The notes under the pieces: model-generated
What the model saw: only the letters and a program-made list of their open reading frames with translations
Told to the model about the DNA's origin: nothing
Database searches by the model: none
Origin: JANRKT01 sp033763355
Lineage (GTDB): Bacteria; Bacteroidota; Bacteroidia; Chitinophagales; Chitinophagaceae
Assembly: GCA_033763355.1 (NCBI GenBank)
Contig: JANRKT010000371.1
Span: 1-10,433, forward strand
Reading direction: 5' to 3'
Length of the DNA: 10,433 nucleotides
Position numbers and translations under genes: made by a program
Part shown: positions 1 to 7,712 of the stretch, piece by piece
How positions within the stretch are numbered: position 1 is the first letter of the stretch
Layout of the letters: the number at the start of each line of letters is the position of its first letter

Positions 1-2
1 AG

Positions 3-539
3 TTACCTTTTCCCCAGTTCAATCACTTCACAATCTTTCATATCCTTGCGGTCAATTACAAATCTTATGATTGTTCTCACTTTATGCCAGCCCTGTTTGC
101 CTGCTGCGCCGGGGTTCATGTGCAGGCAATTGATCTTATCATCGTAAATAACTTTCAGGATATGTGAATGCCCGCTGATAAAAAGTTGTGGTTTATGAAT
201 GGCCAGTTGTTTTTTTGTTTCAGGGTTATAGCGGGGTGGCGACCCGCCGATATGTCTCATCATCACTTTTACTTCTTCACACATAAACACGAGTTGTTCA
301 GGATAAATACTCCTGATCTCATTTCCGTCAATATTGCCATAAACACCCTTTAACCTGGTCTCACCGTCCCGGTCTGCCTGTCCGGCAGGCAGGTCTGACC
401 ATTTGCTGCGTAGCTGATCAACCAGCTCCATTGAACCCAAATCACCGGCATGCCATACTTCGTCACAATCTTTGAAATACTCAAATACTTTTTCATCAAG
501 CCAGCCGTGTGTGTCCGATATAAGGCCAATTCTCTTCAT
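3..539 (-). CDS. YfcE/MJ0936-type metallophosphoesterase
   Basis: A calcineurin-like phosphoesterase of the small YfcE/MJ0936 group, cytosolic and expected to hydrolyse phosphodiester bonds with two divalent metals; the natural substrate is not predictable. The metal-binding signatures are all present: 'SDTHG' (D9, H11), 'HAGD' (H30, D33), 'GNID' (N69), H96 in 'MRHIGG', and 'SGHSH' (H124, H126), followed by 'NPGAAG' at 142-147. Its 178 residues are slightly more than usual for the group. The excess lies at about residues 46-62, between the HAGD and GNID motifs, where the palindrome at 371-400 is read as 'LPAGQAD' (residues 50-56). The start is supported by a GGAGGAA Shine-Dalgarno seven bases upstream. 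It is transcribed divergently from the retropepsin-like gene, with only 40 bp between the two starts. Family assignment is secure; the role is not. Confidence 0.92.
   Translation of the reverse strand: MKRIGLISDTHGWLDEKVFEYFKDCDEVWHAGDLGSMELVDQLRSKWSDLPAGQADRDGETRLKGVYGNIDGNEIRSIYPEQLVFMCEEVKVMMRHIGGSPPRYNPETKKQLAIHKPQLFISGHSHILKVIYDDKINCLHMNPGAAGKQGWHKVRTIIRFVIDRKDMKDCEVIELGKR
371..400. repeat. REP-like GC-rich palindrome inside a coding sequence
   Basis: CTGCCTG (374-380) and CAGGCAG (386-392) are perfect inverted arms around a 5-base loop, and GGTC (371-374) and GACC (397-400) form a further outer pair. The element is GC-rich compared with its AT-rich surroundings. It lies in frame in the metallophosphoesterase gene, in a segment that family members normally lack, so it looks like an inserted small palindromic element rather than part of the ancestral gene. 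Only one copy is visible here; dispersion across the genome is inferred. Confidence 0.6.
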
Positions 540-546
540 AATGTTA

Positions 547-553
547 TTCCTCC
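547..553 (-). promoter_or_regulatory. Shine-Dalgarno of the metallophosphoesterase gene
   Basis: On the minus strand this reads GGAGGAA, seven bases before the ATG. It is the only clear Shine-Dalgarno in the window, which is notable because Bacteroidota mostly initiate without one, and it fixes the start codon. Confidence 0.7.
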
Positions 554-579
554 AAAACTATTAGTAAATTTACATTGCT

Positions 580-972
580 ATGGTTTTACGCATACCACTA
601 TTATTTGAGGGATCGAAGGCATCGAAAAACTTATATGCTCTCTTTGACAGCGGGGCTACATATTCATGTATTAATGAAGACAGGGCTGAAGAACTGGAGC
701 AGTTTACCACCTTACATACTCCCATGAGACTTGCCACAGCAAGCGAGCATGTTTTTATGGAGATTACACAAAGGGTTACACTTGATTTTTATAAAGATGA
801 CATTCGTTTGTCAGACGAATTTCTTGTTGTTCCAAATCTTTCAGAAGAAGTTGTGATAGGCGCCACTACCATGCAGAAATGGAGAATAAAACTTGATTTT
901 GAACATGACACCATTATTATTGATCCGAAGGTGGCTAAACTGATCCTCATTAATCTTACAAAAAAAGATTAA
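580..972 (+). CDS. Single-domain retropepsin-like aspartic protease
   Basis: A clan AA, retropepsin-type aspartyl protease domain of 130 residues. The catalytic motif is 'LFDSGAT' with D23-S24-G25, following a hydrophobic strand, and the expected distal hydrophobic-hydrophobic-glycine element appears as 'VVIGATT' at 91-97. As in retroviral proteases, one domain of this size would have to dimerise to build an active site with two aspartates. There is no signal peptide or membrane segment, so it should be cytosolic; the substrate is unknown. The ATG at 580 leaves only a few residues before the first strand. It stands alone: divergent from the metallophosphoesterase gene and 208 bp before hmgA. 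Such small solitary retropepsin-like proteins recur in Bacteroidota genomes. Confidence 0.8.
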   Translation: MVLRIPLLFEGSKASKNLYALFDSGATYSCINEDRAEELEQFTTLHTPMRLATASEHVFMEITQRVTLDFYKDDIRLSDEFLVVPNLSEEVVIGATTMQKWRIKLDFEHDTIIIDPKVAKLILINLTKKD

Positions 973-1180
973 TACATTTGTATATGCCCTTCTTCCGAAA
1001 CTTCACATACTGGATTGATAAACGCAAATGGAAATATATTTTCCTTCTTGCTACATTAGAACTATCACGAAAACAGGGCCATTAGCTATACGCTAAAACA
1101 GAAACGCCGCTAAAGGCTAACAGCTAAATGCTCACAGCTTGAATAACCCAATTCCCAATTAACCAATCAACTAATTTACC
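973..1180. other. Intergenic region with a possible micro-ORF
   Basis: A 208-bp gap between the protease gene and hmgA. It opens with TACATTTG (973-980), a match to the Bacteroidota TAnnTTTG -7 element, but no TTG lies at the right distance upstream. An ORF of 33 codons starts at 984 and stops at 1085 ('MPFFRNFTYWIDKRKW', then a hydrophobic stretch). It resembles nothing I recognise and could be chance or a gene remnant. From 1080 to 1140 the DNA has recurring GCTAA-type words (attagctatacgct, gctaaaggctaacagctaa), a low-complexity pattern. No clear promoter for hmgA is visible; TAATTTAC at 1172-1179 is a weak candidate touching the start codon. Confidence 0.4.
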
Positions 1181-2338
1181 ATGCCCCATTATTATAAACT
1201 CGGAAACATTCCCCACAAACGCCATACACAATTCCGTAAGCCGGATGGCACACTGTATAGCGAACAGCTGTTTTCAACTGAAGGGTTCAGCGATGATTAT
1301 TCATTGCTTTACCATTGCCATCCTCCAACACAAATCATCAAAACAGAACCGCAGGTTGATGTATCTCCTCAGGTTGCTGAAGAAAAAATGCTTAAACACC
1401 GTTGTTTTGAAGGTTTTCACATAAAACCCGGCGGGGAGTTTTTGCAAAGTCGTGTACCTGTGCTGGTCAATAATGACTGCCATATTGTGCTGGCTGCGCC
1501 GCAAAGCGGAACAAAAGATTATTATTATAAAAACACCGATGCTGATGAAATGATTTTTGTGCACGAAGGCAGCGGTATAGCGCATACACAATATGGCGAA
1601 CTGCCATTCAGTTACGGCGATTATATTGTATTGCCAAGAGGAACGATTTACCAGATTGAATTTAAAGATGAGAAGAATCGCCTCTTTATAGTAGAATCAT
1701 TTACGCCGCTACGGTTTCCTAAAAGATACATGAGCAAATTCGGTCAGCTGATGGAACATGCTCCTTATTGTGAACGTGATATCCGTCCGCCGCAGGATTT
1801 AAAAACTCATGACGAAAAAGGTGATTTTCTGATTAAAGCAAAAAAGAGGGGGATGTTGTATGGGTTACATTATGGAACACATCCGTTTGATGTGATTGGC
1901 TGGGACGGCTGTTGTTACCCCTTTATTTTTTCCATTCACGATTTTGAGCCGATTACCGGCCGGGTACATCAGCCGCCGCCTGTTCACCAGACTTTTGAAA
2001 CGAATGCATTTGTTGTCTGTTCATTTGTGCCGCGGTTGTTCGATTACCATCCGCAGGCCATTCCTGCACCATATAATCACAGCAACATTGACAGTGACGA
2101 AGTGATTTATTATGTTGACGGCGATTTTATGAGCCGCAAGAATGTAACAAGGGGAATGATAACCCTTCATCCTGCAGGGATCCCACATGGCCCGCATCCG
2201 GGGGCTGTGGAAAAAAGCATTGGGGCCAGAGAAACCAAAGAGCTTGCCGTAATGGTGGATACTTTCAGGCCGCTGATGCTGACAAAACAGGCGCTTGAGA
2301 TAGAAAACCAGAAATATATTATGAGCTGGGCGGAGTAG
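1181..2338 (+). CDS. hmgA: Homogentisate 1,2-dioxygenase
   Basis: An iron(II) ring-cleaving dioxygenase of the cupin fold that converts homogentisate to maleylacetoacetate in tyrosine and phenylalanine catabolism; cytosolic. The C-terminal metal site is recognisable: H300 in 'PYNHSN', E307 in 'SDEVIYY' and H336 in 'GIPHGPHPG', corresponding to the His-Glu-His iron triad of the family. The central beta-rich part shows 'EMIFVHEGSG' (123-132) and 'GDYIVLPRGT' (146-155), typical cupin turns. At 385 residues it is the compact form found in Bacteroidota, shorter than the roughly 430-445 residues of proteobacterial and animal enzymes. The spacing from the His to the Glu ligand is one residue longer than in the human enzyme. 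No other tyrosine-degradation gene is in the window, so it appears monocistronic, and a hairpin terminator follows. Confidence 0.93.
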   Translation: MPHYYKLGNIPHKRHTQFRKPDGTLYSEQLFSTEGFSDDYSLLYHCHPPTQIIKTEPQVDVSPQVAEEKMLKHRCFEGFHIKPGGEFLQSRVPVLVNNDCHIVLAAPQSGTKDYYYKNTDADEMIFVHEGSGIAHTQYGELPFSYGDYIVLPRGTIYQIEFKDEKNRLFIVESFTPLRFPKRYMSKFGQLMEHAPYCERDIRPPQDLKTHDEKGDFLIKAKKRGMLYGLHYGTHPFDVIGWDGCCYPFIFSIHDFEPITGRVHQPPPVHQTFETNAFVVCSFVPRLFDYHPQAIPAPYNHSNIDSDEVIYYVDGDFMSRKNVTRGMITLHPAGIPHGPHPGAVEKSIGARETKELAVMVDTFRPLMLTKQALEIENQKYIMSWAE

Positions 2339-2392
2339 GAAAGCTTTTAGTTCTTGACTTACGGCTAATAGCTTTTCTTCATATCTTTATCG

Positions 2393-2434
2393 AAAGGCCG
2401 GTTCTGATAAAATTCAGCGGCCTTTTGTTATTTT
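2393..2434 (+). terminator. Rho-independent-type terminator after hmgA
   Basis: AAAGGCCG (2393-2400) pairs with CGGCCTTT (2418-2425). The 17-base loop can close further through CTGA (2404-2407) with TCAG (2414-2417). A T-rich tail, TTTTGTTATTTT, follows directly. It lies 54 bp after the hmgA stop and just before hsdR, so it should insulate the restriction operon from hmgA transcription. Confidence 0.7.
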
Positions 2435-2445
2435 CGAAATCTTAT

Positions 2446-4788
2446 ATGGATCGCAACGAAGCCCAAACAAGAAGAGACCTTATCGATCCCAAGCTTTTTT
2501 TAAGAGATTGGACGAACGACCTGGTAAAAGTAGAAATCACTCCGGGCGGTACGGATATTGTCAACGGAAAGCCCAAAAGAAGAAGAGGCCGTTCTGATTA
2601 CTTGTTGTGTATAAAAATAGGAGAAGGCAAACCCGTAATGCCCATTGCAATTTTAGAAGCTAAAAAAGAAAGAAGCCCCTGCACTTTAGGATTACAACAG
2701 TCGCAGGGATATGCAAAACGATTCAATGTGCCTTTTGCTTTTTCTACCAATGGGCATAAATTTTCCGAATATAGTGAAGACAAAGGAACGATTGATGAAT
2801 ATGATAGTCTTGATATTTTTCCAACTCCATCTGAATTGATTGCCAGATACGAAGCGTACAAAAAAATAAAACTGCAAAGCGAAGAAGCAAAAGCCCTCTT
2901 TACAAAATATAAAAGCGGTGAATCAACGAGATTTTATTATCAGGATGCTGCTATCCGTTCCATCTTTGAAACAATAGCCGTTGGCAGAAAGAAAATGATG
3001 CTTTGTCTCGCAACAGGCACGGGTAAAACTTTTATTGCAAAAGAATTGCTCTGGCGTTTATCACAGGCTGGCCACTTAAGAAGAGCTTTGTTTTTAATTG
3101 ACCGTGATGAACTGCGGACACAGGCTATTACGCATTTACAGGGAGTATTTGGCGATGATGCACAGGAAGTAACTACTTCCAATCCCGCCACCAATGCAAA
3201 AATTCTGATTGCAACGTATCAAACATTGAACATTGCTTCAGAAGACAGTACTCCGGATTTCTGGAGGAAAAACTTCCCTCCCGATTTTTTCAGTCATATC
3301 ATCATTGATGAGTGTCACCGGAGTGCTTGGGGCAAATGGAGCATTGTGTTAACTGATAATCCGAATGCCATTCAGATTGGTTTAACCGCTACGCCGAGAC
3401 TATTAACCGGTGAAAAAGGCGAAGAAGGAAAAAGGGATGAAGAAATTACCGCCAATAATATTAAATATTTTGGCGAACCTGTGTATGAATACAGCATTGC
3501 AGATGGACAGAATGATGGTTATCTCGCTGCCTGCGAAGTGATAAAACGCAGGCCCGATATTGACAGCCTTACATTAGTTAGAGAAGAACTGGAAACAAAA
3601 AATATTGCTGATGCTTACACCGGTGAAACAGTAACGGGTGAAGACCTCGACGACATTTATTCGGCTACTGATTTTGAAAAACAATTATTGCTGGATGATC
3701 GGGTACAAAGCATGTGCAGCAATTTGTTTAATGAGTTATTGCAAACAGGAGGGCCTCACCAGAAAACAATTATTTTTTGCGCCAGTGACATACATGCAGA
3801 AAAAGTGGCCATTCAATTACATAATCTTTACCGGCAATGGTGCAGGCAAACTGGCGCTGCACCGAAAGAGAGTTATGCATATAAAGTAACGGCAAAAGGC
3901 GGGGGCGCCAAAGATTATATTGCCGAATTAAGAGGTTCTTCCAATTCACATTTTATTGCAACTACGGTAGAGCTGCTTTCCACCGGAGTGGATGTGCCCA
4001 ACCTAAATAATGTGGTGTTCTTTAAATATGTAAAATCGGCTATCAGCTTCTACCAGATGGTAGGCCGGGGCACACGTATTGGCGAACCAAGAGGCAGTAA
4101 ACTGATGTTCCGCATTTTTGATTATACCAATGCCACCCGTTTGTTTGGAAAAGATTTTATAAGCAAACCCGCCAGTCCGCCGAAAGAAGGACTCGTGCCG
4201 CCACCGGTGCCAGGAAGAATTGTGGAAGTGGCGGGGCAGCAATACATCGTGCAAATTGAAGATGAAGGTAAAAGCATATTGGTGGAAGAAGACGGACAGG
4301 ATGTGCTGATACCTTATGAAATATATAAAGAGCGGCTGGCAACTACGCTGACAGAAAAAGTACAGGATATTGAAACATTAAAAAAGGTTTGGGTAAATCC
4401 TAACAACAGAAAAGATTTATTGAACGAATTACCCGGCGGCAGTACGGCTGTTTATTTAGTAAGGGAACTGGAAGAAGAACAGGAATGTGATTTATATGAT
4501 GTGCTGGCGCAATTGGGTTTTGGAACGATACCCAAAACAAGAGGTGAAAGAGCAGCAGGTTTTACCTTCCGCAACAAACCCTGGTTAAAAGCATTTCCCG
4601 ATAAGACACAAAAAGTATTAGAAGCTATAGCAAGCCAGTTTGCAAAGGGTGGTATTGAAGAATTAGAAACAAAAGAATTATTTGATGTTGAGGAAATAGC
4701 TAGTAACGGCGGCGTTGAAGCTTTATCAGGATTATCACAGGAACCTACATTTTATATTCATGAAACTAAATTGAGATTGCTTGCATGA
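2446..4788 (+). CDS. hsdR: Type I restriction enzyme, R (motor/nuclease) subunit
   Basis: The ATP-dependent translocase and endonuclease subunit of a type I restriction-modification complex. An N-terminal PD-(D/E)xK nuclease is shown by 'GRSDYLL' (D51), 'AILEAKK' (E71, K73) and the QxxxY element 'QSQGY' (Q85-Y89). An SF2 helicase motor follows: Walker A 'ATGTGKT' (189-195), motif II 'IIDECH' (DECH, 288-291), motif III 'LTATP' (313-317), motif V 'STGVDVPNLN' and motif VI 'QMVGRGTR' (537-544). The C-terminal part, from about 630, resembles the EcoEI-type R C-terminal domain. At 780 residues it matches the shorter EcoEI-like R proteins, not the roughly 1,170-residue EcoKI type. The reading frame is open from a TTG at 2425, but that lies in the terminator stem; the ATG at 2446 ('MDRNEAQTRR') gives the normal family N-terminus. 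The stop overlaps the hsdS start. All motifs are intact. Confidence 0.95.
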   Translation: MDRNEAQTRRDLIDPKLFLRDWTNDLVKVEITPGGTDIVNGKPKRRRGRSDYLLCIKIGEGKPVMPIAILEAKKERSPCTLGLQQSQGYAKRFNVPFAFSTNGHKFSEYSEDKGTIDEYDSLDIFPTPSELIARYEAYKKIKLQSEEAKALFTKYKSGESTRFYYQDAAIRSIFETIAVGRKKMMLCLATGTGKTFIAKELLWRLSQAGHLRRALFLIDRDELRTQAITHLQGVFGDDAQEVTTSNPATNAKILIATYQTLNIASEDSTPDFWRKNFPPDFFSHIIIDECHRSAWGKWSIVLTDNPNAIQIGLTATPRLLTGEKGEEGKRDEEITANNIKYFGEPVYEYSIADGQNDGYLAACEVIKRRPDIDSLTLVREELETKNIADAYTGETVTGEDLDDIYSATDFEKQLLLDDRVQSMCSNLFNELLQTGGPHQKTIIFCASDIHAEKVAIQLHNLYRQWCRQTGAAPKESYAYKVTAKGGGAKDYIAELRGSSNSHFIATTVELLSTGVDVPNLNNVVFFKYVKSAISFYQMVGRGTRIGEPRGSKLMFRIFDYTNATRLFGKDFISKPASPPKEGLVPPPVPGRIVEVAGQQYIVQIEDEGKSILVEEDGQDVLIPYEIYKERLATTLTEKVQDIETLKKVWVNPNNRKDLLNELPGGSTAVYLVRELEEEQECDLYDVLAQLGFGTIPKTRGERAAGFTFRNKPWLKAFPDKTQKVLEAIASQFAKGGIEELETKELFDVEEIASNGGVEALSGLSQEPTFYIHETKLRLLA

Positions 4789-5969
4789 CGGGTGAATTAA
4801 TTGATAAAAAGATTGGGGACTTAGTTGAAAAGAAAATTGAGATATTCAACAAGAATACTCATGCAAAAAATGAGTTTACATATATAGATATATCAAGCGT
4901 TGATAATATTACCAAAAAGGTTATTGAAGCTAGAAGCATTCCTGTAAACGAAGCTCCGAGCAGAGCAAAGTATATTTTGAAAAAAGGTGATATTATTGTG
5001 GCGAACGTAAGACCAAATCTGAATGCTGTGGCCTTAATAAACGAATCGTTTGATGGAGCAATTGGCAGTAGCGGCTTTACAGTTTTGCGACCGTTGGCAG
5101 ATGTTTCAAACGACTTTCTCTTTTATAACCTGGTTTCCCCAAAATTTATTGAGTACGTGGAAGACTTAGTCCAAGGGGCAATGTATCCTGCCATCAACGA
5201 TACTGATGTAAAAAGATTTTCATTAAAAATTCCGAAGACAAAATCAAATCAAAGGAATATTGCGGTTGACATAAAAAGAAAAACTACACAGATAGAACAA
5301 ATGCGTCAATCTGCCTTGCAGCAAAAAGAAGCAGTAGAAGCCTTGCAGGGAGCTTTGTTGAGAGAAGTGTTTCCTTATAAAGAAGGTGATGAATTGCCGA
5401 AAGGATGGAAGTGGGAGAAGATTGGAAACATAATGGATGAAGACAGAACACAGGTTCAACCTTATGATGAAGAGTTTAAAAATTTACCTTTCATTGGTCT
5501 TGAAAACATTGTTTCCAATACACGGCAATACACAGATGAAGAATACAATCCGCCTACAAGCACTTGTTTTAAGTTTTCTTCAAAACATGTTTTATATGGT
5601 AAATTGAGACCTTACCTGAATAAGGTATTCCTTCCCTCAGCAGATGGGAAATGCTCAATGGAAATATTACCGCTTCTTTCAAAGAATGGTTATGGTCGTG
5701 AGTTTATTGCAGCAGTATTACAAAGTGAAACTGTAATTGGCAATACAGTTAAGTTTTCAACCGGAGGAAGAATGCCAAGAGCAGATATTAAGAAATTAAG
5801 AAAATTATCAGTTGCCATACCTGCGGATTCAGAGGAGTGCAACAAGCTTGGCAGCCGAGTCGCTAAAAAAATAGAATCATTAATAAAGTTCAATGAGAAA
5901 TCATCAGAACAACTTGAAGCCATCGAAGCATTACCAGCGGCGATATTAAGAGAGGTATTTGAGTTTTAG
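4785..5969 (+). CDS. hsdS: Type I restriction enzyme, S (specificity) subunit
   Basis: The DNA-recognition subunit that sets the bipartite target for both HsdM and HsdR. Two target-recognition domains are present: TRD1 at about residues 5-165, with 'KKGDIIVANVRPN' (66-78), and TRD2 at about 204-360, with 'KHVLYGKLRPYLNKVF' (267-282). Each is followed by the helical conserved region expected to form the antiparallel coiled-coil spacer. The two copies are internally repetitive: 'EAVEALQGALLREVF' at 182-196 and 'EAIEALPAAILREVF' at 378-392. The second recognition half begins with the classic 'LPKGWKWEKIG'. The length of 394 residues is normal for a full two-TRD HsdS. The ATG overlaps the hsdR stop by ATGA, implying translational coupling. 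TRD1 and TRD2 are clearly different, so the predicted target is asymmetric; its sequence cannot be read from the protein. Confidence 0.93.
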   Translation: MTGELIDKKIGDLVEKKIEIFNKNTHAKNEFTYIDISSVDNITKKVIEARSIPVNEAPSRAKYILKKGDIIVANVRPNLNAVALINESFDGAIGSSGFTVLRPLADVSNDFLFYNLVSPKFIEYVEDLVQGAMYPAINDTDVKRFSLKIPKTKSNQRNIAVDIKRKTTQIEQMRQSALQQKEAVEALQGALLREVFPYKEGDELPKGWKWEKIGNIMDEDRTQVQPYDEEFKNLPFIGLENIVSNTRQYTDEEYNPPTSTCFKFSSKHVLYGKLRPYLNKVFLPSADGKCSMEILPLLSKNGYGREFIAAVLQSETVIGNTVKFSTGGRMPRADIKKLRKLSVAIPADSEECNKLGSRVAKKIESLIKFNEKSSEQLEAIEALPAAILREVFEF

Positions 5970-5980
5970 AATAATTAATT

Positions 5981-7618
5981 ATGGCAAAATCAAAAAAAGA
6001 AATCAATAAAGCAATTACTTCAGTTGCTTCAATGAATAAAGCGATTAAAAGTATTTGCAATATACTGCGCAGGGATAAAGCGAAAGGCGCAAGGCTTTAT
6101 GTACCGGAACTAACCTGGTTGTTTTTTCTTCTTTATTTAGATATTAAAGAACAACTGGCAGAGAAAAAAGCAACGGCGTTAAATCTTGAATACTCTCTTG
6201 TATTGCCATCACCTTACAAATGGTGTGACTGGGCAGCGCCATATAGCAAGAGCAAAAGCAAAGATGACATTATTGCCAATAAAGAACAGGGCTGGAAACG
6301 ATGTGAGTTGGACAACAGCAGTACAGGAGCTTACCTTAAGTTTGTAAACGATGAATTGTTTCCTTATCTCAAATCATTAAGGGAAGATAATAATGCTACG
6401 CATCTGCAGCGGATAGTAGCAGAGATTTTTATTAACAAGGAAAAAACAATTGTTGCCAGTGTAACCAACCTGCAGGATGTAATTGACAAAGTGCATGAAC
6501 TAAGCGATGCCAACATCAGCGATCAGCACATGTTTCCCATTTCGCAGGCATTTGAAGGTTTACTGCCAAGCTTGGGAGAAAAGAAAAATGATGGTGGCCA
6601 GTTCTTCACTCCAAGAGAAGTGATACGCCTGATTGTTGAAGTGGTAAACCCGCAATTAGAGAAAAGCGTTTATGACCCATGTTGCGGCACCGGAGGATTT
6701 TTGATTGAAGCATACAAACACATGCTGAAACAAAACCCCACGCCTACACAGATTGAAGCATTGAAATCGGAAGCTTTCTTCGGTCGTGAAGATGCTGATG
6801 AAGCCATTCCGATTCTACTTGCCAATATGGCTTTGCATGATATTGACTTACCACGCATCTGGCATGGCAATACATTGACAAGTGCCGTTACTTATGGTGA
6901 TTTATTCAAAGGTGCACCTAACCAGTTTGATTTTATTCTCACCAATCCGCCGTTTGGCAGCAAAGAAGGTAAGGCGGCGCAGGCACAGTTTGCTTATAAA
7001 TGTGGCAAAGCACAAATTCTTTTTCTGCAACACATCATAGATAGTCTTGCTGACGGGGGTGTTTGCGGAATGGTGATAGACGAAGGTGTTTTGTTTCATA
7101 CTAAGACAGCAGCCTACAAGCAAACGAAAAGAAAGCTGCTGAATGATTGTGATTTGTTTTGCATCATCAGCCTGCCGGGTGGCGTATTTGTAAATGCCGG
7201 TGCCGGTGTTAAAACAGATTTGTTTTTCTTCCGTAAAGGGTTACCTACAGAAAAGATCTGGTACTATGATATGACGCTTGGAGATGATTTCAAACCAAGA
7301 AAAGTCAACAAAGGAAATCCATTAGAGTATAAACATTTTGAAGATTTTCTTTATCGTTTAAGATTGCCGGATGATTCACCTGAAAAAATAAGTGAACGAA
7401 GCTGGTGGTCAACAAGAGAAGAAGTTGAAGGCAAGCAGTATGATTTAAAGGCCGTCAATAATAATGCACCCGACTTTTCGGATAAACGAACACCTGATCA
7501 GCTCTATAAAATTATTTCTGATGCACAGGGTGAAATTAATAAAGGATTGAAAGCATTAACAGGTGGCAAAGTGATTTATCCGGAGAATGATGCAATTATA
7601 ACGGCGGGGGAGGGGTAA
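5981..7618 (+). CDS. hsdM: Type I restriction enzyme, M (N6-adenine methyltransferase) subunit
   Basis: The S-adenosylmethionine-dependent N6-adenine methyltransferase that protects host DNA as M2S and completes the R2M2S restriction complex. An N-terminal helical HsdM_N domain covers about residues 10-170. 'GGQFFTPREV' (205-214) leads into the catalytic domain, with motif I 'DPCCGTGGF' (232-240, the cofactor loop) and motif IV 'NPPFG' (322-326, the catalytic NPPF). 'SLPGGVF' at 397-403 is the usual following strand. Length (545 residues) and motif order are normal. It starts 11 bp after hsdS with no promoter in the gap, so it is the last gene of the R-S-M operon. The order is unusual in that M comes last, which makes protective methylation depend on transcription through hsdR. 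No lesion is visible. Confidence 0.95.
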   Translation: MAKSKKEINKAITSVASMNKAIKSICNILRRDKAKGARLYVPELTWLFFLLYLDIKEQLAEKKATALNLEYSLVLPSPYKWCDWAAPYSKSKSKDDIIANKEQGWKRCELDNSSTGAYLKFVNDELFPYLKSLREDNNATHLQRIVAEIFINKEKTIVASVTNLQDVIDKVHELSDANISDQHMFPISQAFEGLLPSLGEKKNDGGQFFTPREVIRLIVEVVNPQLEKSVYDPCCGTGGFLIEAYKHMLKQNPTPTQIEALKSEAFFGREDADEAIPILLANMALHDIDLPRIWHGNTLTSAVTYGDLFKGAPNQFDFILTNPPFGSKEGKAAQAQFAYKCGKAQILFLQHIIDSLADGGVCGMVIDEGVLFHTKTAAYKQTKRKLLNDCDLFCIISLPGGVFVNAGAGVKTDLFFFRKGLPTEKIWYYDMTLGDDFKPRKVNKGNPLEYKHFEDFLYRLRLPDDSPEKISERSWWSTREEVEGKQYDLKAVNNNAPDFSDKRTPDQLYKIISDAQGEINKGLKALTGGKVIYPENDAIITAGEG

Positions 7619-7655
7619 ATGGCTGTTGAAAGTCAATATTTTAAATTTTTAACCC

Positions 7656-7695
7656 GGCAAACTTTGGAAATCCCATAAATGGCCTTAAGTTTGCC
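7656..7695. promoter_or_regulatory. Inverted repeat overlapping the promoter
   Basis: GGCAAACTT (7656-7664) and AAGTTTGCC (7687-7695) are perfect 9-base inverted arms separated by 22 bases. The left arm overlaps the -33 TTTG and the right arm overlaps the -7 TAAGTTTG. Arm centres are 31 bp apart, about three helical turns, so two regulator dimers could bind the same face. It may be a second operator for the antitoxin. A role as an RNA hairpin is less likely, because most of it lies upstream of the predicted transcription start. Confidence 0.5.
7663..7693 (+). promoter_or_regulatory. Bacteroidota-type promoter of the TAC-like operon
   Basis: TTTG at 7663-7666 (-33 element), exactly 19 bases, then TAAGTTTG at 7686-7693 (-7 element, TAnnTTTG). 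This is the consensus arrangement for the Bacteroidota primary sigma factor and the best promoter in the window. Transcription should begin about seven bases further on, near 7700, inside the palindromic operator. Confidence 0.75.
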
Positions 7696-7712
7696 TTAAC
7701 TTATAAGTTAAG
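7695..7712. promoter_or_regulatory. 18-bp perfect palindrome, probable antitoxin operator
   Basis: CTTAACTTATAAGTTAAG equals its own reverse complement over all 18 bases. It begins two bases after the -7 element, covers the expected transcription start and ends at the base before the first possible start codon of the toxin gene (7713). A dimeric HTH antitoxin bound here would block transcription, the standard autoregulation of type II toxin-antitoxin operons. Confidence 0.65.

Noticed and set aside
553..560. Minus-strand TAGTTTTG as a promoter for the metallophosphoesterase gene
   Set aside because: No TTG lies at the -33 distance, and the implied transcript start would fall within the Shine-Dalgarno.
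1080..2380. GCTAA-like low-complexity words on both sides of hmgA (1080-1140 and about 2345-2375) as a mobile-element boundary
   Set aside because: No exact shared repeat longer than a few bases is visible, and no transposase or target duplication is present.
2425..2445. TTG start of hsdR seven codons upstream of the ATG
   Set aside because: It falls inside the terminator stem and adds residues ('MLFSKSY') not expected at the HsdR N-terminus; the ATG at 2446 fits the family.
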